A DNA stretch of 64,000 nt from Sphingomonas sp. CFBP 13720 (GTDB lineage: Bacteria; Pseudomonadota; Alphaproteobacteria; Sphingomonadales; Sphingomonadaceae): contig NZ_JACYVA010000009.1 in NCBI RefSeq assembly GCF_014842075.1, positions 62,001-126,000 on the forward strand, read 5' to 3'. A model generated the notes under the pieces. That model was not told the DNA's origin. It saw only the letters and a list, made by a program, of their open reading frames with translations, and did not search any database. The first letter of the stretch is position 1, and each line of letters opens with the position of its first letter. The translations under genes were made by a program, and so were the position numbers. This document shows positions 17,162 through 24,493 of the stretch, in pieces.

Positions 17162-18199
17162 ATGGAGACGAACATGGATATGCTGGAAGCAGGCTTTTCG
17201 GGTGTGGCCGCGCCGGGGAACCGGCCGTTGCTGTCGGGCGGTACGGCGGCGAGCGGGTTCGGGGCGTTCGTGCGCAGCGGGGCGGCGGTCGAGACCAAGG
17301 CGATGAGCGGCGTGAGCGATGCGGCGGGCGGCTATGCGGTGCCGCGCGAGATCGACGCGATGATCGACGCCACGCTCAAGGGCAGCAGCCCGATCCGGTC
17401 GATCGCCAACGTCGTGACGGTCGGATCGGCGGGGTATCGCAAGCTGGTGACCAGCGGGGGCACGCCGTCGGGATGGGCGGCGGAAACGGCGGGACGGCCC
17501 GAAACCGCGTCGCCGGTGTTCAACGAGATCGCGCCGCCGATGGGTGAGCTGTACGCCAATCCGGCGGCGAGCCAGGCGATGCTGGACGATGCCGCGTTCG
17601 ACGTCGAGGAATGGCTGGCGGGCGAGATCGCGACCGAGTTCGCCCGGGCGGAGGGGCAGGCGTTCGTCAGCGGCACAGGGGTGAACCAGCCGCGCGGGTT
17701 CCTGAAATCGCCGGTCGCGACCACCGGCGACGCGGTGCGCGCGTTCGGGACGATCCAGTATCTGCCGAGCGGGGCGGCGGGCGATTTCGGCAGTGAGCCG
17801 GAAAACCGGCTGATCGACCTGGTCCATACGCTGCGCCGGCCGTACCGGCAGGGGGCGACGTGGGTGATGAACGCGCAGACGGCGGCGCGCATCCGCAAGT
17901 TCAAGACGGCGGAAGGCGCGTTCCTGTGGGCGCCGGGGCTGGTGGCGGGGCAGCCCGACACGCTGCTGGGCTATCCGGTGCTGGAGGCGGAGGACATGCC
18001 CGACATCGCCGCCAACGCGCTGGCGATCGCGTTCGGCAATTTCCGCGCGGGCTATCTGATCGCCGAACGGGCGGAAACGCAGGTGCTGCGCGATCCGTAT
18101 TCGAACAAGCCGTTCGTCCACTTCTACGCCACCAAGCGTGTCGGCGGGGCGGTGATGAACGCCGAGGCGATCAAGCTGATGCGGTTCGCGGCGGCATGA
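17162..18199 (+). CDS. GTA major capsid protein (gp5), HK97 fold
   Basis: This 345-aa protein builds the head. Recognisable parts are the GGYAVPREIDAMI strand, the TSGGTPSGWAAETAGR loop, the E-loop/spine region and the C-terminal P-domain ending RVGGAVMNAEAIKLMRFA. A GGAGCGAGCGA stretch precedes the ATG. Only about 55 residues lie before the conserved GGYAVP start of the fold, so a long coiled-coil delta domain, present in many HK97 capsid precursors, seems to be missing. Hairpins lie on both sides of the gene. Confidence 0.92.
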   Translation: METNMDMLEAGFSGVAAPGNRPLLSGGTAASGFGAFVRSGAAVETKAMSGVSDAAGGYAVPREIDAMIDATLKGSSPIRSIANVVTVGSAGYRKLVTSGGTPSGWAAETAGRPETASPVFNEIAPPMGELYANPAASQAMLDDAAFDVEEWLAGEIATEFARAEGQAFVSGTGVNQPRGFLKSPVATTGDAVRAFGTIQYLPSGAAGDFGSEPENRLIDLVHTLRRPYRQGATWVMNAQTAARIRKFKTAEGAFLWAPGLVAGQPDTLLGYPVLEAEDMPDIAANALAIAFGNFRAGYLIAERAETQVLRDPYSNKPFVHFYATKRVGGAVMNAEAIKLMRFAAA

Positions 18200-18205
18200 T
18201 CGCGC

Positions 18206-18240
18206 GGCGCGGGCGGACGATCCGGTCCGCCCGCGCCTTT
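18206..18240 (+). terminator. Perfect 13-bp hairpin after the capsid gene
   Basis: GGCGCGGGCGGAC (18206-18218) and GTCCGCCCGCGCC (18225-18237) pair perfectly around a six-base loop, followed by TTT, seven bases after the capsid stop. The short T-run suggests partial termination or 3'-end protection of the capsid message rather than a full stop, since the GTA genes continue downstream. Confidence 0.65.
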
Positions 18241-18260
18241 CCAATCGGGGGGAGAAAGAC

Positions 18261-18755
18261 ATGACGGCAGCGCCCTTTCCGGCGGCGACGATCGCAGCGG
18301 CGCGCGACGCGGCGCGCGAACAGCTTCGTATCGCCGGCCACGCCGAGGATGCGTTGATCGATCGGCTGTGCACGACCGCGATGACGCTGGCCGAGGCGTT
18401 CACCGGCACCGCGCTGATCGCGCGCGATCACGTAGCGACGATGGGCGTGGCGGCGGAGTGGCGGGCGCTGCCGACCTGTCCGGTCCGCGCGATCACGGCG
18501 GGTGCGGACGTGGCGGCGATCGATATCGACGCCGACGGCACCGGATGGGTGCGGATGACGGCGGCGGGCGAGGTGCGCTTCGTCGCGGGGATGGCCGACG
18601 ACTGGACGGCGCTGCCCCCGCCGATCGCGCATGGTGTGATCGTGCTGGTCGCGCATCTGTTCGACACGCGCGAACGCGACGCCGCGCCGCCGGCGGCGGT
18701 GGGGGCGTTGTGGCGGCCGTGGCGGCGGATGCGGTTGGGCGAGGTGCGACGATGA
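18261..18755 (+). CDS. GTA head-tail adaptor (gp6)
   Basis: A 164-aa protein in the gp6 position after the capsid gene. The helical composition and the C-terminal LPPPIAHGVIVLVAHLFDTRE resemble phage head-tail connector proteins (gp6/phiE125 gp8 type) that sit below the portal. A GGGGGAGAAAGAC stretch precedes the ATG. Its stop overlaps the start of the next gene (ATGATGA arrangement). Confidence 0.8.
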   Translation: MTAAPFPAATIAAARDAAREQLRIAGHAEDALIDRLCTTAMTLAEAFTGTALIARDHVATMGVAAEWRALPTCPVRAITAGADVAAIDIDADGTGWVRMTAAGEVRFVAGMADDWTALPPPIAHGVIVLVAHLFDTRERDAAPPAAVGALWRPWRRMRLGEVRR

Positions 18756-18955
18756 TCGCGCTGGCGAGGCGCGGCGTCGCGCTGGGGGAAGCACGGGCGC
18801 GCGACGCGGTGGAGCGGGTGGCGGCGGAGGTTGCCGCCGTGCCGGGCGTGACGGTCGAGATCGTCGCTGACGGCGTCGTGTTGTCGGGGCGGGGACTGGC
18901 GCGGCGGGCGGTGAGCGACGCACGGCTGCGCGACCTGGCGGGGTGGATGCGATGA
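18752..18955 (+). CDS. Small GTA protein in the gp7 (head-closure) position
   Basis: A 67-aa protein whose ATG overlaps the gp6 stop and whose stop overlaps the gp8 start, so it is translated within the particle operon. It contains a helix followed by VPGVTVEIVADGVVLSGRGL, a short beta-rich part. In Rhodobacter the gp7 position encodes a stopper protein of over 100 residues; this one is much shorter and I cannot confirm homology. The position is the main argument for a head-tail joining role. Confidence 0.65.
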   Translation: MIALARRGVALGEARARDAVERVAAEVAAVPGVTVEIVADGVVLSGRGLARRAVSDARLRDLAGWMR

Positions 18956-19335
18956 TCGCGGCGACGCTGGTGCAGGCGATGCTGGTCGAGCGGCTGCGCG
19001 ATGCATTGCCCGACGCGGCGGTGTTCGACGCGCCGCCGGTGCGCGGCGCGCGACCCTATGCCGTGGTTGAGACGCCGGTGCTGACCGATTGGGGCACCAA
19101 GGATGCCGCCGGGCGCGAGGGGCGGGTCAGCGTGCTGCTGTACGATGCCGGCGAGCGGCCGGTGCGGCTGCGCGACCTTGCGGCGCGGGCGGAGGCGGCG
19201 GTGCTGGACGCGCCGCGCGCGCTGACCGGATGGCGGATTGCGAACATCGTGTTCCTGCGCGGGCGGGTGGTGCGCGAGGGCGAGGGACGGTGGATCGCAG
19301 CGATCGAGTTTCGCGTGCGGATGCTGGCGGATTGA
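18952..19335 (+). CDS. GTA tail terminator (gp8), DUF3168 family
   Basis: A 127-aa protein matching the DUF3168 pattern: N-terminal helix, AVFDAPPVRGARPYAVVE, then a beta-rich part with RVSVLLYDAGERPVRLRDLA and WIAAIEFRVRML near the end. This family caps the tail tube at the head-proximal end. Start ATG 18952 overlaps the previous stop; a GTG nine bases earlier is less likely. Confidence 0.82.
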   Translation: MIAATLVQAMLVERLRDALPDAAVFDAPPVRGARPYAVVETPVLTDWGTKDAAGREGRVSVLLYDAGERPVRLRDLAARAEAAVLDAPRALTGWRIANIVFLRGRVVREGEGRWIAAIEFRVRMLAD

Positions 19336-19356
19336 GGTTTTTCGGGGAGAGCGAAC

Positions 19357-19764
19357 ATGGCGGCGGAAAAGGGCAGTGCGTTCCTGTTGAAGGTCGGGAA
19401 CGGGGCGGTGCCGGTGGTCTATGCGACCGTCGCCGGCCTGCGCACGACGCAGTTGAGCGTGAACGGCGAGGCGGTGGCGATCACCAGCAAGGATTCGGGC
19501 GGGTGGCGCGAATTGCTGTCGGGCGCGGGGGTGCGGTCGGTCAGCGTGTCGGGTGCGGGGGTGTTCACCGGATCGGCGGCGGAACTGCGGATGCGGAGCC
19601 ACGCGCTGGCGGGCACGATCGACGACTATCGGCTGACGTTCGAGAGCGGCGAAACGATGACCGGCCGGTTCCTGATCACGCGGCTGGACTATGCCGGGGA
19701 TTATAACGGCGAGCGCAGCTACACGGTCGCGCTGGAAAGCTCCGGCGTGGTGGTGTCGGCATGA
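19357..19764 (+). CDS. GTA major tail tube protein (gp9), TP901-1 type
   Basis: A 135-aa protein that forms the tail tube. It opens AAEKGSAFLLKVGNGA, the usual start of GTA/TP901-1 tail proteins, with a beta-rich body and LESSGVVV at the end. A GGGGAGAGCGAAC stretch gives a strong ribosome site, fitting a protein needed in many copies. The stop overlaps the start of gp10 (ATGA). Confidence 0.87.
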   Translation: MAAEKGSAFLLKVGNGAVPVVYATVAGLRTTQLSVNGEAVAITSKDSGGWRELLSGAGVRSVSVSGAGVFTGSAAELRMRSHALAGTIDDYRLTFESGETMTGRFLITRLDYAGDYNGERSYTVALESSGVVVSA

Positions 19765-20078
19765 GCGGGACGCAGGATGCCAATCCGGCGCGCGGCGAGG
19801 CGGCGGTGCGCGTCGCTGGCGAGATGCTGGTGCTGCGGCCGAGCTTCGCGGCACTGGTGGCGGCGGAACAGGAACTGGGATCGCTGTTCGCGTTGGTCGA
19901 GCGGGCGGCGGCGGGGCGGCTGGGGATCGGCGAACTGGTCGCGCTGCTGTGGCATTGCCTGCGCGATCCGTCGCCGATGACGCGCGAGGCGTTCGGCGAG
20001 GCGGTGACGGCGGGCGGGCTGGCGGCGGTGACGCCCGCGCTGAAGATCCTGATCGGTCAGATACTGGGCGGACGGTGA
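19761..20078 (+). CDS. GTA gp10 (tail tube assembly chaperone type)
   Basis: A 105-aa protein of the GTA gp10 family: NPARGEAAVRVAGEMLVLRP, LVAAEQELGSLFALV and IGELVALLWHCL are typical. In GTAs gp10 and the following small gene act as tape-measure chaperones. Start and stop overlap the neighbouring genes by four bases each. Confidence 0.82.
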   Translation: MSGTQDANPARGEAAVRVAGEMLVLRPSFAALVAAEQELGSLFALVERAAAGRLGIGELVALLWHCLRDPSPMTREAFGEAVTAGGLAAVTPALKILIGQILGGR

Positions 20079-20266
20079 CGTTCGCGGACGGCGCCGCGCG
20101 TGCCGCCGGGCTGGCCGGGGTGGCGTTCGGGTGGACGCCCGCCGCCTTCTGGGCCGCGACGCCCGCCGAACTGGAGGCGCTGGTGCGCGCGCTGCGGGGC
20201 GACACCGCCGTGCCGTGCGATGCGGCGGCGATCGCCGAACTGAAGGAGCGTTTTCCCGATGGATGA
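20075..20266 (+). CDS. GTA tail assembly chaperone, rcc01693 type
   Basis: A 63-aa protein starting at GTG 20075, which overlaps the gp10 stop (GTGA). It has AGVAFGWTPAAFWAATPAEL, the hallmark of the rcc01693/TIGR02216 family. The ORF in this frame is open upstream but that part is the shadow of gp9/gp10. The last bases overlap the start of the tape-measure gene. Confidence 0.8.
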   Translation: MTFADGAARAAGLAGVAFGWTPAAFWAATPAELEALVRALRGDTAVPCDAAAIAELKERFPDG

Positions 20267-20819
20267 GGAAATCGAACGGCTGATCGTGCGCGTGCGCGCC
20301 GACACCGCCGGGTTCGCCACCGACGTGGCGGCGATGCAGGCCAGTCTGGACGGGCCGTTCGCGGCGGGGGTCGACCGGGCGGGACGCGCGATCGAGACGA
20401 CGATCGCGCGGGCGATCCGCACCGGCACGCTGAGCTTCGACGAATTGCGCGACGTGGCGCTGAACGTGCTGGGCGAGATCGCGGCGGCGGCGATCATCGA
20501 CCTGACGTTGCCGGGGGGCGGTGGCGGGAGCGGCGGCGGCGGGCTGGCCGGGATGCTGGCCGCGCTGATCGGCGGGGCACCGGGGCGGGCGACGGGCGGG
20601 CCGGTCAGCCCCGCGCGACCCTATTGGGTCGGTGAGCGCGGGCCGGAACTGTTCGTGCCGACGAGCAGCGGACAGGTGGTGCCGGCGGGCAGCGGCGGCG
20701 GGCGCGAGGTGCGGGTGGCGATCACGGTCAACGCACCGGCGGGCGAGACACCCCGCGCATTGCAGCAATCGGGCCGGCAGGTCGCACGCGCGGTGCGTGC
20801 GGCGTTGATGGAGGCATAG
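20259..20819 (+). CDS. GTA tape-measure protein (gp11), short
   Basis: A 186-aa protein with an N-terminal helix set, a glycine-rich stretch (about 87-97) and a C-terminal part with GGPVSPARPYWVGERGPELF, the conserved end of GTA tape-measure proteins. Tape length sets tail length in siphoviruses, so this predicts a very short tail. ATG 20259 lies within the end of the preceding gene. Confidence 0.8.
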   Translation: MDEEIERLIVRVRADTAGFATDVAAMQASLDGPFAAGVDRAGRAIETTIARAIRTGTLSFDELRDVALNVLGEIAAAAIIDLTLPGGGGGSGGGGLAGMLAALIGGAPGRATGGPVSPARPYWVGERGPELFVPTSSGQVVPAGSGGGREVRVAITVNAPAGETPRALQQSGRQVARAVRAALMEA

Positions 20820-20820
20820 C

Positions 20821-23106
20821 ATGGGGCATTGGCTGGCGAGTGAACGCACCGTGCAGGACGCGCGCGTGCTGACGCGGTTCGACCCGATGTACTGGACGGT
20901 CGATTTTCCGCGCCCGATGATGGCGTCGGTGGTGACGACCGCGCCGGACGCGCTGCGCGTGGATTGCGTGTTCTATCGGCGCGACGATCTGGCGGGGTTG
21001 ATCTGGGCGGCGGAGGACCGGCACGATCATCCATTGCTGCGCTATGCCACCGACCGCGATTTTCGCGGGTGCCGACTGGCGTTCCGCTGGCGATCGGCCG
21101 GGGTGTGCACGCTGGACGCGGTGCATGGCCCGGTGCTGACGATCGAGGGGCGCGATGCAGGCGGTCAGCCGCGGGCATGGTATGTGCGGTTGTGGAATTA
21201 CGCGACCGGTACGCCGCAGGACGCGCGGATCGCGATCGATTTCGCATCGGTCGACGGCGGGTTCCTGTTGCCGGGCGAGGCCGATCCGGTGTGGGCGGGC
21301 GATATCGACCGGATGTTCGTGTCGATGGTGCCGCCGGAGTATGATGCGGGCGACGGACCGCTTGCCGCGCCGGTCGAAGGATGGGTCGAACTGACCGACC
21401 TGCGGTGCGACGGGCCGGGATCGGTGCTGACGATCGGCGACGTGGTGGTGCCCGAACACGGGCTGCGCATCGCGAGCGGATATGACGACAGCTATCACCT
21501 GACGCCCGCGCGGCTGCTGCACAATGCCCTGCGCCTCGGTTATCGCGGCAGCATCGTCCATTATGTCGGGATGAGCCATTATTTCCGGCTCGAACGACAG
21601 GGCGACCAATGGGTCGTGGCGGCGGACGGTGCGGTGCTGAACGCGGCATGCGTGCGCTGGCATCGGGACTTTGCCGAACGGGCGCGGGCGCTGGGCTATT
21701 CGATCATCTGGTCGCTCAGTTACGAATTGTTCGACGCGCATTGCCCGGACCACTGGAAACAGCGGGCGGCGGACGGATCGCCCGCGCTGACCGGATGGGT
21801 GCCGCCATCGACGTTGCTGTCGCCCGCGCATGGCGGGGCGATGGCGTATCTACGCGCGGTGGCGCAGGCGTTCGTCGCGATCGCGACGGCGGCGGGGCTG
21901 GTGGCGCGGTTTCAGGTGGGCGAACCATGGTGGTGGGTGACGCCCGACGGGCGACCCTGCCTGTACGACGATGCCGCGCGCGCGGCATTCGGCGGCGATC
22001 CGCCGGTGATCGACCAGGTGCGCGCGCCGATGGACGCGGCGCGGATCGCCCTGCTCGACCGGGCCGGGGAATTGCTGGCTGCGTCGACCGCCGCACTGGT
22101 CGCGGCGGCGAAGGCGGCGGGGGCGGTCGAGACGCTGCTGCTCGCCTATCTGCCGTCGATCCTCGATCCGCTGGCCCCCGAACTGAAGCGCGCGAACCTG
22201 CCGGTCGGGTGGGCTCGGCCCGCGTTCGACGTGTTGCAGTTGGAGGATTACGACTGGGCGGCGACCGGCAATGCCGGGGCGACCGCGCGCGGGCTTTCGG
22301 CGGCGGAAGCGCGGCTGGGCTATCGGCCGGACGAACAGCATTATTTCGCGGGCTTCGTGCTGCGGCCCGAGGATCGGGCGCAGTGGCGCGAGATCGCGGC
22401 GGCGGCGGATGCGGCGCGCGGGCGCGGCGTGGAGACGTTCGTCTGGGCGCTGCCACAGGTGCTGCGCGACGGGTTCGTGCAATTCGACGGGGAGGATGAC
22501 GTGCAGCCATTCGATGACGTGCGCTTTCCGCTGGCGCTGGGGCGCGAGGCGGAAGTGATGCCCGAGACGTCGACGATGATCGCGACCGGCGGGGGCGGCG
22601 CGGAGGCGCGCAACATCGACTGGGCCGAACCGCGCACGCGATACGATGTCGGGCCGGGGGTGCGGTCCGATGGCGATATCGCGCTGTTGCTCGACTTCTT
22701 CCGCGCGCGGATGGGGGCGGCGCGCGCGTTCCGGTTGCAGGACCCGTTCGATCACGCGACCGGCGATCCGGTACGCGCCGACGACGTGCTGCTGGGCATG
22801 GGCGACGGAGCGCAGGTGCGGTTTGCGCTGGTCCGGCGCTATGGCGACATGGTGCGGCGGATCACGCGGCCGGTGGCCGGCAGCGTGCGCGTGGCGGTGA
22901 ACGGCGTCGCGACGCAGGGCTGTACGGTCGCGGCGGGGGGACAGGTAACGCTGGACCAGCCGCCGCCGCCCGGCGCGCGGGTGACGGCGGGGTTCGCGTT
23001 CGACGTGCCGGTGCGCTTTGCCGAGGACCGGTTGCGCGTGGCGCGCACGACGCATGGCGCGGGGGAGGCACCGTCGGTGCCGCTGATCGAGGTGCGCGAG
23101 GCATGA
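20821..23106 (+). CDS. GTA distal tail protein (gp12) with long N-terminal extension, DUF2460/TIGR02217 type
   Basis: 761 aa. The C-terminal 200 residues (from about MPETSTMIATGGGG) match the GTA gp12 distal tail family, including RTRYDVGPG, RAFRLQDPFDHATGDP and TTHGAGEAPSVPLIEVREA. In Rhodobacter gp12 is only about 200 residues; here about 550 residues precede it. That extension has a beta-sandwich-like start and then a segment resembling a glycoside-hydrolase TIM barrel (SIIWSLSYELFD, FQVGEPWWWVTPDGRPCLYD). I recall similar forms annotated as non-contractile tail sheath proteins in sphingomonads, but I cannot verify this. It follows the tape-measure gene by one base. Confidence 0.82.
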   Translation: MGHWLASERTVQDARVLTRFDPMYWTVDFPRPMMASVVTTAPDALRVDCVFYRRDDLAGLIWAAEDRHDHPLLRYATDRDFRGCRLAFRWRSAGVCTLDAVHGPVLTIEGRDAGGQPRAWYVRLWNYATGTPQDARIAIDFASVDGGFLLPGEADPVWAGDIDRMFVSMVPPEYDAGDGPLAAPVEGWVELTDLRCDGPGSVLTIGDVVVPEHGLRIASGYDDSYHLTPARLLHNALRLGYRGSIVHYVGMSHYFRLERQGDQWVVAADGAVLNAACVRWHRDFAERARALGYSIIWSLSYELFDAHCPDHWKQRAADGSPALTGWVPPSTLLSPAHGGAMAYLRAVAQAFVAIATAAGLVARFQVGEPWWWVTPDGRPCLYDDAARAAFGGDPPVIDQVRAPMDAARIALLDRAGELLAASTAALVAAAKAAGAVETLLLAYLPSILDPLAPELKRANLPVGWARPAFDVLQLEDYDWAATGNAGATARGLSAAEARLGYRPDEQHYFAGFVLRPEDRAQWREIAAAADAARGRGVETFVWALPQVLRDGFVQFDGEDDVQPFDDVRFPLALGREAEVMPETSTMIATGGGGAEARNIDWAEPRTRYDVGPGVRSDGDIALLLDFFRARMGAARAFRLQDPFDHATGDPVRADDVLLGMGDGAQVRFALVRRYGDMVRRITRPVAGSVRVAVNGVATQGCTVAAGGQVTLDQPPPPGARVTAGFAFDVPVRFAEDRLRVARTTHGAGEAPSVPLIEVREA

Positions 23107-23888
23107 ACGCGTTGACGAGCCTGTGCTGGTGCTGGCGGATCGAGCGCCGCGACGGGGTGACGATCGCGCTGACCGCGCATGACCGCGATCTGGTGGTCGA
23201 CGGGCTGGTGTATTGCGCGTCGCCGGGGATGACGCCGTCCGCCATCGTGCGCGACGATACGCTGGACGCGCCCGCGCTGGAGGTCGGCGGGCCGTTGAGC
23301 CACGCCGCGATCGGTGAGCGCGACCTGTTGGCGGGGCGGTTCGACGGTGCGCGGGTGGCGGTGTTCGCGGTCGACTGGACGGATCCGGCAGTGCCGGTGC
23401 CGTTGGCCGAAGGACGGATCGGGGCGGTGGAGGCGGGCCGTGGCGGCTATACCGCCGAACTGTTGGGCGGACAGGCGCGGCTGGACGAACCGGTTGTCGA
23501 GGCGACGTCGCCGGGGTGTCGTGCGACGCTGGGCGACCGGCGGTGCCGGGTGGCGATGGCGGGGCGGCGGCGGATCGCGACGGTGACGGCGCAGGACGGT
23601 GCGGTGCTGCGGATTGGCGGCGGTGGCGAAGGGTGCGCGCGGGGACGGTTACGCTGGATCGGCGGGGCCAATGGCGGGCTGTCTGACGACATCGCGGGCG
23701 GCGATGCCGACGGGGTGACGCTGGTCCGGCCACCCCGGTTCGACGGCACCGGCGCGCTGGTCGAAATCGAACAGGGGTGCGACGGGACATTGGCGACATG
23801 CCGCGACCGGTTCGACAACGTCGCCAATTTCCGGGGGGAACCGTATCTGCCGGGGATCGACCTGCTGACGCGTTATCCCGGCGGATGA
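23103..23888 (+). CDS. GTA hub protein (gp13), DUF2163 family
   Basis: A 261-aa hub protein between distal tail and tip. The N-terminus (LCWCWRIERRDGVTIALTAHDRDL) is typical of DUF2163. The C-terminal part has several cysteines (SPGCRATLGDRRC, EQGCDGTLATC) and ends NFRGEPYLPGIDLLTRYPGG. In the Rhodobacter particle this region holds an iron-sulfur cluster; the spacing here would allow it. The start overlaps the gp12 stop and the stop overlaps the gp14 start. Confidence 0.87.
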   Translation: MNALTSLCWCWRIERRDGVTIALTAHDRDLVVDGLVYCASPGMTPSAIVRDDTLDAPALEVGGPLSHAAIGERDLLAGRFDGARVAVFAVDWTDPAVPVPLAEGRIGAVEAGRGGYTAELLGGQARLDEPVVEATSPGCRATLGDRRCRVAMAGRRRIATVTAQDGAVLRIGGGGEGCARGRLRWIGGANGGLSDDIAGGDADGVTLVRPPRFDGTGALVEIEQGCDGTLATCRDRFDNVANFRGEPYLPGIDLLTRYPGG

Positions 23889-24493
23889 GCGCGGTGGTGG
23901 CGCGCGCGCGGGCGGTAGTGGGATGCCGGTTCCGGGCGCAGGGGCGCGATCCGGCGGGCGGGCTCGATTGTATCGGGCTGGTCGGCTGGGCGCTGGGGGT
24001 GGCGGTGCCGGCGGGCTATCCGCTGCGATGCGACGATGCGGGGCGGATGGCGGCGGGGCTGCTCGCGGCGGGGTTGTGGCCGGTGGCGGTCGTTCGGCCG
24101 GGCGACGTGCTGGTGCTGCATAGTGCGCCGGGGCAGCTTCATCTGGCGATCGGGACCGGCGACGGGATCGTCCACGCCGATGCGGTGGCGCGGCGGGTGG
24201 TCGAGCGGCCGGGGACGCCGCCATGGCCGGTGGCGGGCATCTGGCGATCAACGGGGGAGGGCGAGGATGGCGACGATCGTGCTGACGGCAGTGGGGGGCG
24301 CGCTGGGCGGGCCGATCGGGGCGGCGATCGGTGCGATGGCGGGGCAGGCGGTGGACAATGCGCTGTTCGGATCGCGCGGGGCGGAAGGGCCGCGGCTGAG
24401 CGACCTTCAGGTACAGACGTCGAGCTATGGCACCGCGATCCCGAAACTGTTCGGGACGATCCGGGTGGCGGGGACGGTCATCTGGGCGACTGA
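23885..24493 (+). CDS. GTA tail peptidase (gp14), NlpC/P60 fold
   Basis: The first ~125 residues are an NlpC/P60-like cysteine peptidase: LDCIGLVGWAL holds the Cys, QLHLAIGTGDGIVHAD holds the His. It would cut peptidoglycan during DNA entry. The frame then continues for about 75 more codons out of frame with gp15, giving an odd Gly/Arg/Asp-rich tail and a 227-base overlap. Family members normally end close to the gp15 start. The tail may be an artefact of a one-base loss in the GGGGG run near 24253, since the +1 frame meets a stop soon after the gp15 start. Confidence 0.8.
   Translation: MSAVVARARAVVGCRFRAQGRDPAGGLDCIGLVGWALGVAVPAGYPLRCDDAGRMAAGLLAAGLWPVAVVRPGDVLVLHSAPGQLHLAIGTGDGIVHADAVARRVVERPGTPPWPVAGIWRSTGEGEDGDDRADGSGGRAGRADRGGDRCDGGAGGGQCAVRIARGGRAAAERPSGTDVELWHRDPETVRDDPGGGDGHLGD

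Noticed and set aside
16127..18409. 760-codon minus-strand frame across the GTA protease and capsid genes
   Set aside because: Antisense shadow of strongly supported capsid genes; no family features.
21850..23799. 649-codon minus-strand frame over gp12-gp13
   Set aside because: Arg/Pro-rich shadow, lies opposite to clear tail genes.
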